Below are positions 25,546 through 37,467 of a stretch of DNA of 64,000 nucleotides, in pieces. The DNA is from Typhlomys cinereus (Eukaryota > Chordata > Mammalia > Rodentia > Platacanthomyidae): the NCBI GenBank assembly GCA_023101885.1, contig JALPQD010000142.1:3680121-3744120 (forward strand), read 5' to 3'. Under the pieces are notes generated by a model, which was not told the DNA's origin, did not search any database, and saw only the letters and a program-made list of their open reading frames with translations. Numbering within the stretch: position 1 is the first letter of the stretch; every line of letters begins with the position of its first letter. Position numbers and translations under genes: made by a program.

Positions 25546-26952
25546 ATCTCTACTCAACCTATCTTCCACACTTTCCTTACCTGCCATTGGACAAGGAGGA
25601 ATTCTGCTATATCTGGGCTGAGAAAATGGAAAATAATCTCCAGCAAATTCTTCAATATCGAAAATAAGAATTTGTGTGAGTATGTTTCTTTCCTTCTGGA
25701 GTTTAGCTGGCACGGAAATCTCATGTCTTATTGGTTTAATTGATAGAAAGTGGACTGCTGTAATTTCTACTTAAACTAATTCTCTATGATTGTCATTACT
25801 CAATTTAAAAATTGTAAATATTTCCAAAATCAATGTTTAATCAAAACACTTTATTTACTAACTACTACATTATTTTGCTCCAAAGAGAATCTTTCCTTCC
25901 ATACTAAATGTCTAGGGAAGCACAATGTTTCCGGTTGAATAATATAGTGCTCAATCAACAGTCCTCACAGAGGTCTAGAAAGTTATGGTAATGTTTTGCT
26001 CATGGTTCCTTCCAACACTGAATGTTCATCATTTATGAGGTTATATTGTGTTTCTTGGGATTTATTACTGAGTTTTGGGTTGCTTGTTTTCTGAATTATC
26101 TCTTGATCATAGAGGAAATTAGATTTGTTTCCTAGCTTCAAATATCATCCATCTGTTGCATGAAACAAATTATGTTAATTCTCAAATCTCTCCTATTAAA
26201 AATGAGATTTATTTTTTGTAACTTTTGCCATTAACAAATTAGCTCTCTAAGAACACCAAGTATCTGCACAGTTCTCAGTCTGAAAGTTTTTCTTTACAAA
26301 TGGAATGCACTTGCTCTCTGTGGCATTTGGCCCAGACTTCTTTCATCTGCTTCCCTGAACATTACAATCAGTGCCAGTAGGTGCCTTATGTACCTTAACA
26401 TCAGTTACATCCAGTAGGAGCGAAAATGTTCCAAGACTTGGGGAGTTTCAAAACATTTCATCCTTCCACATGAATTCATCTGAAAATAAAATTGAAAGAA
26501 TACCTTGAACGTGAAGATTCTGAAAGATGCAAATTTTCTTATAGTTAATTCTATAGTTAACTGACTTTATTAAATTCGTTAACAAGTTCAATCTGAAGAA
26601 ATTATTTATCTGGGCAGAAGTTGCCTAGTGAATAAAAAAAACATGGTATGCATTGGGCACATATTATGAAATTCTGGGAGTTGTTCATCTGTGTTGGCAT
26701 ACCTCATGAATCTCTATTTTTTACATATAACTTTGTGTAGCACCCCTTCATTCTCTTCACCAACAGTCTCTGCACCAGCCCATGAATTGCCTTCAACAAG
26801 GCCAACTAACAAATGTTTTTCAACCAAAGTCAATTTGCCTAGAATTATGAACATTAAGGTAAATTCCCTATATTTCTTTTTCATCAAATATCAGAAATCT
26901 ATGCTGGTGAAAAGAGGCATTGGTTATAAATGGCACTGAAAATCCATTATAA
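25546..26952. other. Unassigned DNA
   Basis: No repeat family or gene recognised. Confidence 0.4.
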
Positions 26953-26965
26953 ATCTATCTGTCTG

Positions 26966-27011
<46 letters not shown>

Positions 27012-27020
27012 ATCTATCTT
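26953..27020. repeat. (TATC)n microsatellite
   Basis: About 15 tetranucleotide units, two of them tgtc variants near the left end. Confidence 0.95.
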
Positions 27021-27179
27021 ATTTATCTTTGGAATACCAGTAGCATTGGTGACAAATCATTGTAGCTTATTTACAAATGGAAAGAGGTGATAAGAAGTTT
27101 TATGCAAAGTTTTATATGAAATAGGGAAGTGACTTTTTATAGCATGCACTACATCAAAATGGCTGGTGGAAATGGAAGG

Positions 27180-27228
<49 letters not shown>

Positions 27229-27690
27229 ATGTGTGTATATGAGAATGTTTGTGTTCTAAGAAATCTTATATAAGTAAATATGCAAATATATTTCTTTCTA
27301 TTTCAATAGCAGGTCCTGTAGAATAAATTGTACACATGCCAAAGCAAAATTTGTGGTATGCAGCAAATGAATGGAAATAGTCTGTGTTTTCAGAACCAAT
27401 ATTAAAGCAAAGCTGCTGAGTATGTAGGTTTTTTTTTAATGATCTTGAAGATTCTCAGGTAAGAACATAGGACCACAGGCTCATTGAATTAACTAAAATG
27501 TGTGTCACCCTCAATGAAAGGTCAGAAAGCACAGGACAATAACTGCATCAAACATTGCAGGAGGAAAGGTTTGTATTGTAACTGTTTTCAGGCACAGAGT
27601 AAAAGCCATTGTGAATGATGTGAAAATGAACAGGTATGATTCTTTCGATAATATTTACAAATGGAAATGGAAAGCAAAAGACCGAATATA
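27021..27690. repeat. Unassigned DNA with a (GT)n microsatellite at 27183-27226
   Basis: A clean GT run of about 22 units. The remaining sequence up to the SINE is unassigned. Confidence 0.85.
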
Positions 27691-27703
27691 TGTTTTTGCT
27701 TTA

Positions 27704-27734
27704 GTTATTTATTTTTATTATTTATTCAATTGTG

Positions 27735-27770
<36 letters not shown>

Positions 27771-27980
27771 ACCACTGGCGAATTTGGGAACCACCATGGA
27801 CTGCCTCCACCTCCTCCTTGTTTACTCTGCCCCGGGATTCACAGGCTCTGTCCTACCAGGACTAGAAACGCCGGCCGCCCTGGCTTCCGCCCGGCGTCTA
27901 TACATGGGATCTAGGGTCTGAACTCAGGACCTTCCGCCTGCAAGGCAGAGGCTTAACTCCTGAGCCACCTCTCCAGCCCC
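27704..27980 (-). mobile_element. B2-superfamily SINE, long subfamily, minus strand
   Basis: The minus-strand head gggctggagaggtggctcag starts at 27979/27980. The body contains the insert (plus: ccttgtttactctgcccc), then a GT run of about 20 units, and the terminus is cacaattgaataaataataa. A perfect 13-bp target duplication, tgtttttgcttta, lies at 27691-27703 and 27981-27993. Confidence 0.92.
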
Positions 27981-28072
27981 TGTTTTTGCTTTATATGATG
28001 CAGAATGTTTTAACTCTTGGAAGCATTAAAAAAACTGAATGTGCTTTCCGTTTTAAAAATTTATAAACTTTT

Positions 28073-28301
28073 GGTTTGGAGAGATGGTTCAGAGGTAAAA
28101 ACTCTGCCTCGCAAGCAGAAGGTCCTGAGTTCAAATCCCAAGTCTCTCAGTAAAAATGACAGGCAGAAATAGAAGTGGCCTGCTTTACCCACCCTAGTGG
28201 GAATAATCTGTGAAATCCCAGAGTGAAACAAAAAGTAGACAGAAATGATCCAGGAAGATTCCCAAAATCACTGTTAGTCCTCCACAGGGATACACAGCGT
28301 A

Positions 28302-28356
<55 letters not shown>

Positions 28357-28362
28357 TAAAAA
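28073..28362 (+). mobile_element. Older B2-like SINE
   Basis: Head ggtttggagagatggttcagaggtaaaaactctgcc with a B box in gagttcaaatccc, a diverged body that has lost its CpGs, an (AC)n tract at about 28304-28356 and an A-rich end. It belongs to the same superfamily as the young copies but matches neither subfamily closely. Confidence 0.75.
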
Positions 28363-29259
28363 TAAAAGTATGGCTATAATTGCAAAAAGCCATTTTATAT
28401 CTATTTATAAACTTTCCTATTCTGTGTAATTTCAGAAAATTTTATTATATCCTTCAGTTTTTTCCTGGATGTTGAAGTCAAAAGCTAAATTAAATTGACA
28501 ATTAATATTAATTGAAGTGATAATATGCAAAATGATAGAAAAATATAACTTCTTAAATTAGGTAATTGAGTGCTTTTCGTGGAAAAAAGAATTTTGAACT
28601 TAAAATTTCAACTTAATCTACACTTTAAGCAAGGGTACTGAAGGATCAAACTTGTTCTCAGTATGAACATGGTTTGGGGAATGGTAATTTCATTTTCCTT
28701 GAAAAATGATACTTTAGACTAAGACAAGTTATGAAATATGTTGAAATTTTAGAAAAAATGATGTAAATATGGGATAATTTACAAGCTAATTAAGCTTTAA
28801 AAAGTAGAAAAAGTCAAGAAACATTTGTTGAAAGGTCTTAGAAGATACATTAGAATGAACAAAAGCAGAAGTTTAACAATAAGTAATGAGAATGATTCCT
28901 AGTCTGTTGGTGGTGGTCTGTCAGGTAGTTGACTATTACAAATCATTTAAAGTTTTTTTAAGCTTATAATATATTCTCATTTCAAAAATGCTTCATTGGC
29001 TTTTAAATTGAATATGTAATCAAATTATTACTTGTCTATGGTAATTTTAATTTAGCAATCAAACTTTTAGTAATTCTTTTAAGTTTGCCTTCATAATACC
29101 AAGAACAAAGAATGAAAAATGATAACTTTATGTCTTAGATGATCTTAGAGACTGAAGAAGATTGTAAAAAGTTATCAAATTTTACACTGTAATATTAAAT
29201 ATAATGAAAATCCTTAATATTCCTCATAATTGTTTATTAGCTTAACACTATTTTTCATA
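28363..29259. other. Unassigned AT-rich DNA
   Basis: No feature recognised. Confidence 0.4.
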
Positions 29260-29264
29260 GGGAG

Positions 29265-29688
29265 TATCATAGTTAAGCACAGGTGTCAACTTGACTGTTG
29301 AGGGTTTGAGCTCTGGGTACAGTTGTAGAGAGTTGACATTTGAGTTAAGCCCAGAGCAAACCTAAAGGAGATTGTCTAGCTGACAAGGAAGACCTAGCCC
29401 ATGGAGGGTGAGATTAGGTCCTAGATAAATCACAGAGAGCTGGTTGAGAGAGTTGGCATTCTTCTGTTCAGTTGGCCAGACATGCTGGTCTGGCAAGTAA
29501 GGATTGTCCATCTCTCAACTGTTATGTGGTGATCGTGTGGCCAGTTCCCTCAGCCCTAGTGTTGGTGCGTGCTCTCCCATTAAGCTGGATTACGAACTGT
29601 AACCAGTAATTGTAAGAGACAATAAACCCTTGTTCCCTTAAGCTGTCTGATGGCCATTTATCAGCAACCATGCAGGCGTACTGCAACA
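29265..29688 (+). mobile_element. Solo LTR, unnamed family A, copy 3
   Basis: 424 bp, starting TATCATAGTTAAGCACAGG (TG changed to TA) and ending GCAACA, flanked by the 5-bp duplication gggag at 29260-29264 and 29689-29693. It is collinear with the copies at 7941 and 16029 through their whole length, including gtcaacttgactgttgagg, ggccagacatgctggtctgg and catttatcagcaacc. Confidence 0.75.
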
Positions 29689-29693
29689 GGGAG

Positions 29694-30349
29694 CCTCACT
29701 GATTCTAAAATGATGCTTAGATATACAAGAAAACTGTTAATATAAATACTTCCAATGTTGTCATTTTATAATATAGATGCTTTGATTTGTTCCTATCTAC
29801 AATATTCTTGTATTTAGCAAAGTCATTTATCAAACACTAATAAAACAGTTTAGCATTTTGTGCTCAGTGGATAACTATACTCGTCTCTAGTATGATACCA
29901 TTTATTGCTAAGATAAATTATCCAAATCCTTTCAGTCTCATTACCAGAAAGGTCCCTATATATTTCTGGAGCATGTACAAAGGACTTGTAAAATAGAAAG
30001 TGGAAGTTTAGACTACAAAAATAAAATATAGGCAGATACAATGGAATTTAAATTCATTACAAATGTATAAAGTAACATTTCCAATGATGATAAAGAAAAT
30101 TAAAATGAGCTTAATAGCTTCAAATGACTTTTGTAATATTAATGATGAAGATCCTTAAAAAAGAAACATTTTCACAACCCTTTAACTACTGTATATGTTT
30201 GCTAGAATTAAAAAAATAAATGTAGTGGAATTGAAAGTTTACATAGAAACAAGGTAAAATGCTGACATGACCCATACAGTACTGAATTAGAGTTGAAGAT
30301 ATCAGTAATAGCTCAGTTAACCCTAACATGAATTGAGATACACATTTTT
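29694..30349. other. Unassigned AT-rich DNA
   Basis: No feature recognised. Confidence 0.4.
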
Positions 30350-31560
30350 TTCTTTTTATTATTCTAGTGTTTCACACAAGAACACAATGAACTTTTGATA
30401 TTTTCAAACCTATCCATACCTACTCCTTTTACCATTACTGACTTTCTTTTCCCCTGCTAAACTCCCCAATTCCTTCAAATCTTTACATTCATGCTTGAGC
30501 ATAAATCCCACATAAATGCTTATATACTTGAAAAAATACTCTTCAATTTTCTCTCCATCAGCATCAGCCCTTATCATTACACCTCTTAGCGAATTGTGGG
30601 GTCTCTTGAAAACTTTCCACTTTCATGTTGAAATGCTAATAGAACAGTTCCTATGCAGGTTTTGTGAAAACATATGCAGCTGTAGTGAAATCATGAATAT
30701 AGCAGCCCTGTCATGTCTAGGTGACACACTTCTGCCCTACTTCAGACATTTATAACTTTACTGCTACCTGTTCCATGGAGGGAAATGGCTTAGATGTCCT
30801 ATTTAGGGTTGAGCAGTCCACAGTAACTTATTTTCTGCCCTTCAACCAGTTGTGCTTTTTCTGTAATAAATGGCTTAAATCGAAGAAGTGGGTTTCTAGG
30901 TGAAATGCTGGGTGTTCCTTCTATAAGTATAAGGCAGCTTGAAAGGCAGTGTGATAGAGTCTTTATAGCTAAACCTCCGTGTCATGCACTGCCCCTGGAA
31001 CCTACCCAATACTCTTTCATAGATACTTGTTCTAGTTTGCATTACCAGGAAAGTAATCTCTGCAGACAGAGAAGTGGGTCCTAAATCCAATCAGAAATCT
31101 GTTGGATGTCCCCTTGACACTCATGCCACTAATACACTGGTGTTTACCTATTTTCCAAGTTATTGTAATTCTGCTTGAGCTTTTACAAATTGGTGGACTT
31201 TTTATTACTTTTCTTCCTAGTAGTTTCCATCCTATTTTTTAGTACTATGTAAACTATCAAGAAAGGAAGAAACTCCTCAACCAATTCCAACTAGTGTTGA
31301 TGCCCTGTGATCCATGTGTGTTACATTTTCAATAATAGGGTCTTATTATTAATATCTGGAAGGCAACAAAGAGCAATAGCAAAAACTTATGCTGTGTGAG
31401 GGGCCTTTGTCCAACGACATATTAGGAAGTATCGCATACCTGTTACTTCAATTATTACTATCCTCTGAGTTCTAGTTGGGGCGTCTCAGGGCATTTTTGT
31501 TCTGCCCTATCTTCCTCTCTCCATGTTCCCCTGTACAGGAAAAACCTGTTCTTGTTTTTT
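30350..31560 (-). mobile_element. Lx-like L1 3' UTR, minus strand
   Basis: The plus strand carries, in order, landmarks I associate with a reversed rodent Lx-type L1 3' end: a pyrimidine-rich stretch with ccccaattccttcaaatc; gtcctatttagggttgagcagtccacagtaactta; cttcaaccagttgtgc; and then catgccactaatacactggtg and tttattacttttcttcctagtagtttccatc. No ORF2 sequence was recognised. It is an old fragment; both limits are approximate. Confidence 0.6.
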
Positions 31561-31848
31561 AAAGAAAAAAAAAGCTGAGATGTTTTTGACATGTTAATGA
31601 TGTAGGAGGTTTCTTCATTCTGAAATATTTAATTGTGGATGCATACATGAATGCGAGCACTCAGAAACAAATCCTTTTTCTTTAAACTAATAGATTAAAG
31701 AAATAATGTCACTCAATGGATTTAATAAATATGAATGTATCTCATAACCAAATCTTGATTACCAATGACATTCTCCAGGTAAAAGTATGAAGGATCCTTG
31801 GATATAGAATGGTAAAATAGTGTGTGACATGAGTGTGTAATGACTTAT

Positions 31849-32137
31849 TTTTTTATTATTATTTATTCAACTGTGCGCATGTGCGTGTGTATATGTGCAC
31901 GTGTGTGTATGTCTGTGTGTGTGTCTGTGTATGTGTAGAACCACGGACGAATTTGCGAACCACCATGGACGCCTCCACCTCCTTCTGCCCCGGGATTCAC
32001 AGGCTCCGCCCTACCAGGACCAGAAGCGCAGACCGCCCCTGCTTCCGCCTGGCGTCTATACGTGGGATCTGGGATCCGAACTCAGGACCTTCCGCCTGCA
32101 AAGCGGAGGCTTAACCCCTGAGCCACCTTTCCAGCCC
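31849..32137 (-). mobile_element. B2-superfamily SINE, short subfamily, minus strand
   Basis: The minus-strand head gggctggaaaggtggctcag starts near 32136. The body lacks the insert (plus: cctccttctgccccgg) and the terminus is cagttgaataaataataat, as in the other short copies. Target duplication gtaatgacttat at 31837-31848 and 32138-32149. It lies head-to-head with the next SINE, 34 bp away. Confidence 0.92.
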
Positions 32138-32170
32138 GTAATGACTTATATTTAAAAATTAAGAAAAATC

Positions 32171-32475
32171 GGGGCTGGAGAGGTGGCTCAGGAGTTAAGC
32201 CTCTGCCTTGCAGGCAGAAGATCCTGAGTTTGGATCCTACACCCCACGTATAAGACGCCCGGCGAAAGTGTGGGGGGGGGCGTCCTGCGTTTCTGGTCCT
32301 AGTAGGACGGAGCCCGTGAATCCCGGGGCAGAGTAAACAAGAGATGGAGGTGTCCATGGTGATTCCGGAATCCATCCGTGGTTCTACACACACACACACA
32401 CACACACATACATACACATGCGCATGCACACACATACACGCACAATTGAATACATTAATAAAAAATAATAAATAA
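32171..32475 (+). mobile_element. B2-superfamily SINE, long subfamily
   Basis: Head ggggctggagaggtggctcagg, insert gcagagtaaacaagag in the body, a (CA)n tract and a cacaattgaatacattaat terminus. The target duplication of about 17 bp, aaaaattaagaaaaatc, is at 32154-32170 and 32476-32492; its A-rich start merges with the tail. Confidence 0.9.
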
Positions 32476-32516
32476 AAAAATTAAGAAAAATCTAACACAC
32501 ACACACACAGGAACAT

Positions 32517-32873
32517 TGTCATGGTTTGAAATGTGTCCCCCACAGTCTCATGTGTTTGGCAAGGTCCTGTCACCTAGAGAGGTGGAGCCTTGCTGGAGGA
32601 AGGCAGTCACAAGGGGTGGGCCTTGAGGTGAATTAGTCCCACCCTACCTCCAGGAGAAGTCAGCCTTTGCTGCAAGCAGCCTGCAGCTCTCAGCTTCCAA
32701 GTTGTCTGCAGTGACTTAGCCTCCTCCACCTTTGGCTAGCCAGCCATGCCACCTCTGCTTTGAGAGACTGTACCTTCCCTCTGGAACCATAAGCTGAATA
32801 AACCTCCTTTTCTCCCTAAAATTGATTGACTTTGAGTGTTCTCTTACAGCAATAGTTAAGAGTAACCTTTACA
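32517..32873 (+). mobile_element. ORR1-like MaLR solo LTR with 5-bp target duplication
   Basis: Starts TGTCATGGTTTGAAATGTGTCCC and ends AACCTTTACA (357 bp). The duplication aacat lies at 32512-32516 and 32874-32878. It is closely collinear with the LTR at 15635, with ggtggagccttgctggagg, gggtgggccttgaggtg, ctggaaccataagctgaataaacc and cttacagcaatagttaagagtaac. It is a complete solo LTR. Confidence 0.9.
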
Positions 32874-32878
32874 AACAT

Positions 32879-33729
32879 CTACATCAATCAAGTTCATGAA
32901 ATCTTGATTAAGTGGACTGATAGCTATATGTGCGATATATGTTAGTCAACAAATATAAAATTGTTTTTAAGCCACATGAAATTTATTGTCTGTCTAAAGC
33001 TTAGCAACACTGTTTATACTCAAAACATTTGCTTGACATAAATTCCCTTAAGGTTTCTTCTTAAATTAATTTAACATGAAATTAATTAATTAAAATATTA
33101 ATAAATATTTTCTCCAGAATGATGTACTTTAAACCAAATCCATGCAATATTTAAATATAGTTGTAGATTAAATCACACAAAAACTTATTGGGAAGCCAAA
33201 TAGATCTCAAAAACAACTTTGAAATAATCATGTAATGAAAATAAGGAGATGTTTGAGTTCTAATCTCATTATGTAACTGCAGTAACCTGAACTGCATAAA
33301 TCTGGTGGACTAATAGATTAAAAGAACAAAGCCAATTCAAGATTCATAAACTACACAAATCCATTTGAAGTCTAATACAGGGTAACAAGTACAATGGAAT
33401 AATTGAATACCCACTGCAAAAAAAAATAGTAAAAAAAAATCTTGAAAGAGGAAATAGACTTTAATGAATATGGGATACTAAGAAAATTAAACTACTAAGA
33501 TTTTTTGGCTACACACTACAAAATCATTATTGTATATTTTAACAAACAGTAATAAAGCAACAAACTAGAAAGCAAATTGAAGAGAGAGAACATATAATGA
33601 TGGATCATGTTGTTTCTTGAAATTATATTCACTAAGTTATATCAAGGTGCAAAAACAGTTAAGGAATGGAGTCAACTTTTTCTGTTAATACTAAAAAAAG
33701 TCTTACAGAAATTAAATATCTTTTTAGAA
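32879..33729. other. Unassigned AT-rich DNA
   Basis: No feature recognised. Confidence 0.4.
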
Positions 33730-34065
33730 ATTGTGTGTGTGTGTGTGTACACACATCCATGTACACACATACCTGACTTATGTTAATGTGGAGAGCAAAG
33801 TTGTGGAAGTCAAATGACAGATCTTGATATTCTGTCCTCATTTTCCTTTCTGTCCTCTTTCCTTTTTGCTTCTACCACTGTGTACTCTAGGCTAGTCTTC
33901 AGGTTTCTAAGTGATTCCCTGCCTCCGACTCCCATTTAACTGTAAGAATGTGAGGATTTTACATGGAAATCACTACATCTGGGTTATCATGGGTCTCATG
34001 TTTCTAACAAAATTAATCAGGCTTGCATGGCAAGTGATTTTACCCACACAGCCATCTCATTGTCC
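33730..34065 (-). mobile_element. Old B3-like SINE relic
   Basis: Begins on the plus strand with a (GT)n run at 33733-33748. It ends with ggcttgcatggcaagtgattttacccacacagccatctcattgtccc, the decayed reversed head of a tRNA-type SINE. The middle is poorly preserved. Confidence 0.5.
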
Positions 34066-34650
34066 CTACAAATTTTAAATAAGAAGAAAAAAATAATATC
34101 AATTTCTAATCAGCTTCAGCTTTGCTTTCAAGTGTTTCTTGCACTTTGTTAACGTAAGTAAGCTATTAATCTCATTAAGTAGCACCATGCGCTTGTTTTC
34201 ATTATTTACATAAGATCCAGATGTAGACCTAGAGCAAATTTTATAAATCATTTACTACAATATTGAATCAGGTCATTTTCAGGTGTTATGATTTTGACTT
34301 CTAATTATCATACACATAAATATCTGACATTAACTTCACAGTTTGTATAGGCATGATTTTAAATCTAAACAGCAGGCATGTTCACTATGTTTAAAATAAA
34401 CTAAAGCATATAATTCTACTATTCACACATATGTGTTGATATGGAAGAGATATTATGTGAGTATTTTGTGTGTTTTCTACCTTCTATCATGAACAGGTTT
34501 TAATATATCAATAAATTATTTTCTGCACTTTATAAAAATATGCCAGATATTAGAGTTTTACTCTGTGAAATAATTTTGATCTGTTAAAAAATATCACTCA
34601 TACTCTTAGGAGAATTGAAGGTCATAAAATATAAGGTAAAAAATGTTGTT
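34066..34650. other. Unassigned AT-rich DNA
   Basis: No feature recognised. Confidence 0.4.
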
Positions 34651-34654
34651 TAGG

Positions 34655-34990
34655 GTTGGGATGATTATTCAGTGGGTAAAGTATTTTTGCACAAGCCTGA
34701 CAACCTGAGGTGGACCCCTAGAAATCTCACATGAAGACTGAAATCCCTGAATGAATATAGGAAATGGGAGGGGGCATTTTGGAGTTTCAAAGTCTTTTGG
34801 ATCAGCCTCCTGCTTATCTAGCAATGATAAGAACACAAGTCTCAGACAAGGTGGAAAGGACAGGAAGGACCCTGAAAACTGTCCTCAGACCTCCACAAGA
34901 GCAATGTAATGCATGACTTCAACATAAACACAAACAAACACAAGCATACATATATACACTCACATATCACATGAATACACATGCACCCCT
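34655..34990 (+). mobile_element. Old tRNA-type SINE relic (B4/B2-like)
   Basis: Head agggttgggatgattattcagtgggtaaagta (decayed A box region), then acaacctgaggtggaccccta (B box region). The 3' end has cctccacaagagcaatg and an imperfect CA-rich tract. Strongly diverged. Confidence 0.5.
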
Positions 34991-35400
34991 CACAAGCAGA
35001 CATATTCACACACACACATATTAATAAACACATGAACAAAATCAGACATGCTTAGACTCATATATCACATGCTTCTACATGCATCTGCCTCATACAAATA
35101 TTGCTTAGAAAAAATGACTTTCAAAAATTTATGAAAAACGCACAGTTTCTCATTGAGAAAAATATTGAATAATAGAAAAATATAAAAACGTGTTGAAGTT
35201 TTTCTTCATTGTTTTGCATTTATGCATTTTACTGCAATAAAATGAGGAATACAGAATGTGTGACTATGGCTTTATTATAACTATTTTAGGTAACATTGCA
35301 TAATATTGAAAAAACAACTATCTTAAACCTATCATTTTTGCCACTACTTTGAACAAGTTTAGCTTAGCAATTAAGAAACAAGTTGGCATTTTGATCGCGT
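34991..35400. other. Unassigned AT-rich DNA
   Basis: No feature recognised. Confidence 0.4.
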
Positions 35401-35404
35401 TTCA

Positions 35405-35682
35405 TTTATTTTTATTTTTGTGTGTGTGAGTGTGTGTGTGTCACAGAGTGCACTGTGTGTGCTTGTGAAGGCCCAAGGATGACTTTGGAAATTACTCTGG
35501 ATTACTTCTACCTATTATTTGTTTTGCACTGAAGTTCCCAGGTTCAGCCTTCCAGGACTGAAAGTGCAGACCATTACAATTTCCAGCTGGTATTTTTTTA
35601 TATGGTATCCAGAATCCAAACACAGGACCTTCTTCTGCTTACGAGGTAGAGGCTCAGCCGCTGAGCCATCTCTCCCACATTA
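35405..35682 (-). mobile_element. Older B2-like SINE, minus strand
   Basis: On plus it reads a (GT)n run, aaggcccaaggatgactttggaaatta, caggttcagccttccaggactgaaagtgcag, ccaaacacaggaccttcttctgc and gaggctcagccgctgagccatctctccc. This follows the body of the young SINEs throughout but with heavy divergence. It is an old member of the same superfamily. Confidence 0.7.
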
Positions 35683-35803
35683 TTAATTGCTTTTAAAGTT
35701 CATTTATATTGAAGATTTATTTTTGTTTATGCTTTTTAATATCCTTTCCAATAAATTTACTTCTGGTATAATATATATTGTTGGTATCAAATAACAAAAT
35801 TTC

Positions 35804-37452
35804 ATTTTTTTCTTTTAACTTCTTTATTGTTTATTGCATAAAACATATACATTCTCACATCTGGCACTTTTTGCATGAATAAAGCAACAAAAATAAGGCC
35901 ATAGCAAGATGTGCTTTACATAAGCACCACCTTGCGAGAAGAGTAAGTCTGCATCCCTGCACAACAAAAAAGATCCCAAAGCAAACCATGAATAAGCACT
36001 GTACTCAGAATACTGCCGAGCGTGTGTGTAAAAACTGTATGTTTATAATATAGCTTACTTAGTTTCCTTTGTGGTGCATAATTACTTAATCACCTTTTGT
36101 GAAGTAAGAATATTAAGAAATACAAAATCTGAACTGCATTTATTTTCACAATATCAATGCTAAATTCAAGAGTAGCAACTTCATTGACTAAATGTTCAAT
36201 GTTTCCAAAGAAAAAGGCAACCTTAATTTTTATTAACCCTCTAGAATCTAAAAAAAAAGGTAGATTATTCTTTTATTTGCAAGGAGACTGGGTCTCAACT
36301 TGCATTCACATGGCATAAGCAAACAAGTATCACAGAGAATGCCCACGTATCTAAAACGACTAGTGGAGCCATGATCTTTCTTGCTATTACAGCACACCTA
36401 TTAAACCACTAGCAATGAAGCTTATACCTCATGCAACAGAAGAAAGAAATTACACATTGTTAGAAATGTTCAAGTTCTTGCTTCTAACACAATTTTAGTA
36501 CACCTAGTAGCTATAGCATGTCATTTAGAAACACAGAAACAAACAGTCTTTGCAGATTAAGTATTTTTTAACACGAACAATATTCAGACATGAAATATTT
36601 GCACAAATGTTTTCTTCTAAATACGATTTGTATAACCAAGGTTTTCTTAAACAAAGACGGCCTCAGGTATATGATCTGTACAAACTTACAGTAGTGTATA
36701 TTCCTAGGCACTTTCTTCCTATTATATGACATAACTGTTTTCTGAGAGGTGTGTATTAAAGCTTAAGGTGTAAACGTTTCAGAAGGCAAACAACTTAGTG
36801 AAACTCTAGTTTACTTGAAAAAAAGTATTTCATAATAGGCTCCTGCACTTTCAAATTTATATGTAAAAACACATTTACATCTTAAACTTCTAGAAAAGGC
36901 ATGTTTAATGTAGAAAAGCAGCAAAACTTTAAACCCACCAATTCATTGAAAAACCCATTACTTTTATTAGAAACACACAATGCTTTTCAAGGTGTTGGCA
37001 ACAGGCATGGTTTAGACACACTTCACACAGTGTATATCTCTTCAGTTATATTCCAGTTGGAGATGGAACACTCTGGTTGTGGGAAGTGGAAGTATTTGAT
37101 GGACTGTGTAAGCTGGTTTCCTTGTACATGAACCAAGCATTTCCTCCCCAAACGTATCACATTCAGAAAGCCAAAGATCTGAATGGATAGCTAAAAATAG
37201 CCGCAATAGTTTTATTTTCATTAGATCCAGAACAACTCACTTGAATTTCTGTTTTGCCCTTAAAACCTCCACAGGTGGAAAATGCAAAGATGGAAGCAAT
37301 CCACTCGAGGACCTTGATGAAGCCCAGCGGCTCCTTGAGCAGGTTGAGGTTGATCTGGAAGACGGACATCCTCTGACGGAAAGGAGGGAAGAGAGTCAGG
37401 ACGTGGGGCGGAGAAAGAGGGGAGCTGGTGACTGGAGCATCTCGGCGGTGAG
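35804..37452 (-). pseudogene. SYPL1: Processed pseudogene of synaptophysin-like 1 (pantophysin)
   Basis: SYPL1 is a four-transmembrane vesicle protein of the synaptophysin family. The minus strand has a GC-rich 5' leader, then an ATG at 37369 opening 64 codons that match the SYPL1 N terminus (FQINLN, LKEPLGFIKVLEWIASIFAF, CGGFKG, YPFR). At about 37179 the sequence jumps to the last membrane segment and tail: FGFLN, then after an extra base WGGNAWFMYKETSLHSPSNT, ending TGI and a stop at 37046-37048. The roughly 120 residues between are missing, and the frame is broken both at the jump and by the extra base. A 3' UTR of about 1.2 kb follows, with AATAAA signals (complementary to 35823-35828 and 35830-35835) and an A-tail remnant. 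No introns. A perfect 15-bp target duplication, aaataacaaaatttc, lies at 35789-35803 and 37453-37467. It is non-functional for the full protein. Identification is from memory of the family. Confidence 0.88.
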
Positions 37453-37467
37453 AAATAACAAAATTTC

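Noticed and set aside
25130..28362. CRISPR-like spaced repeats
   Set aside because: The repeats are simple CA, TATC and GT microsatellites without regular unique spacers, and the DNA is mammalian.
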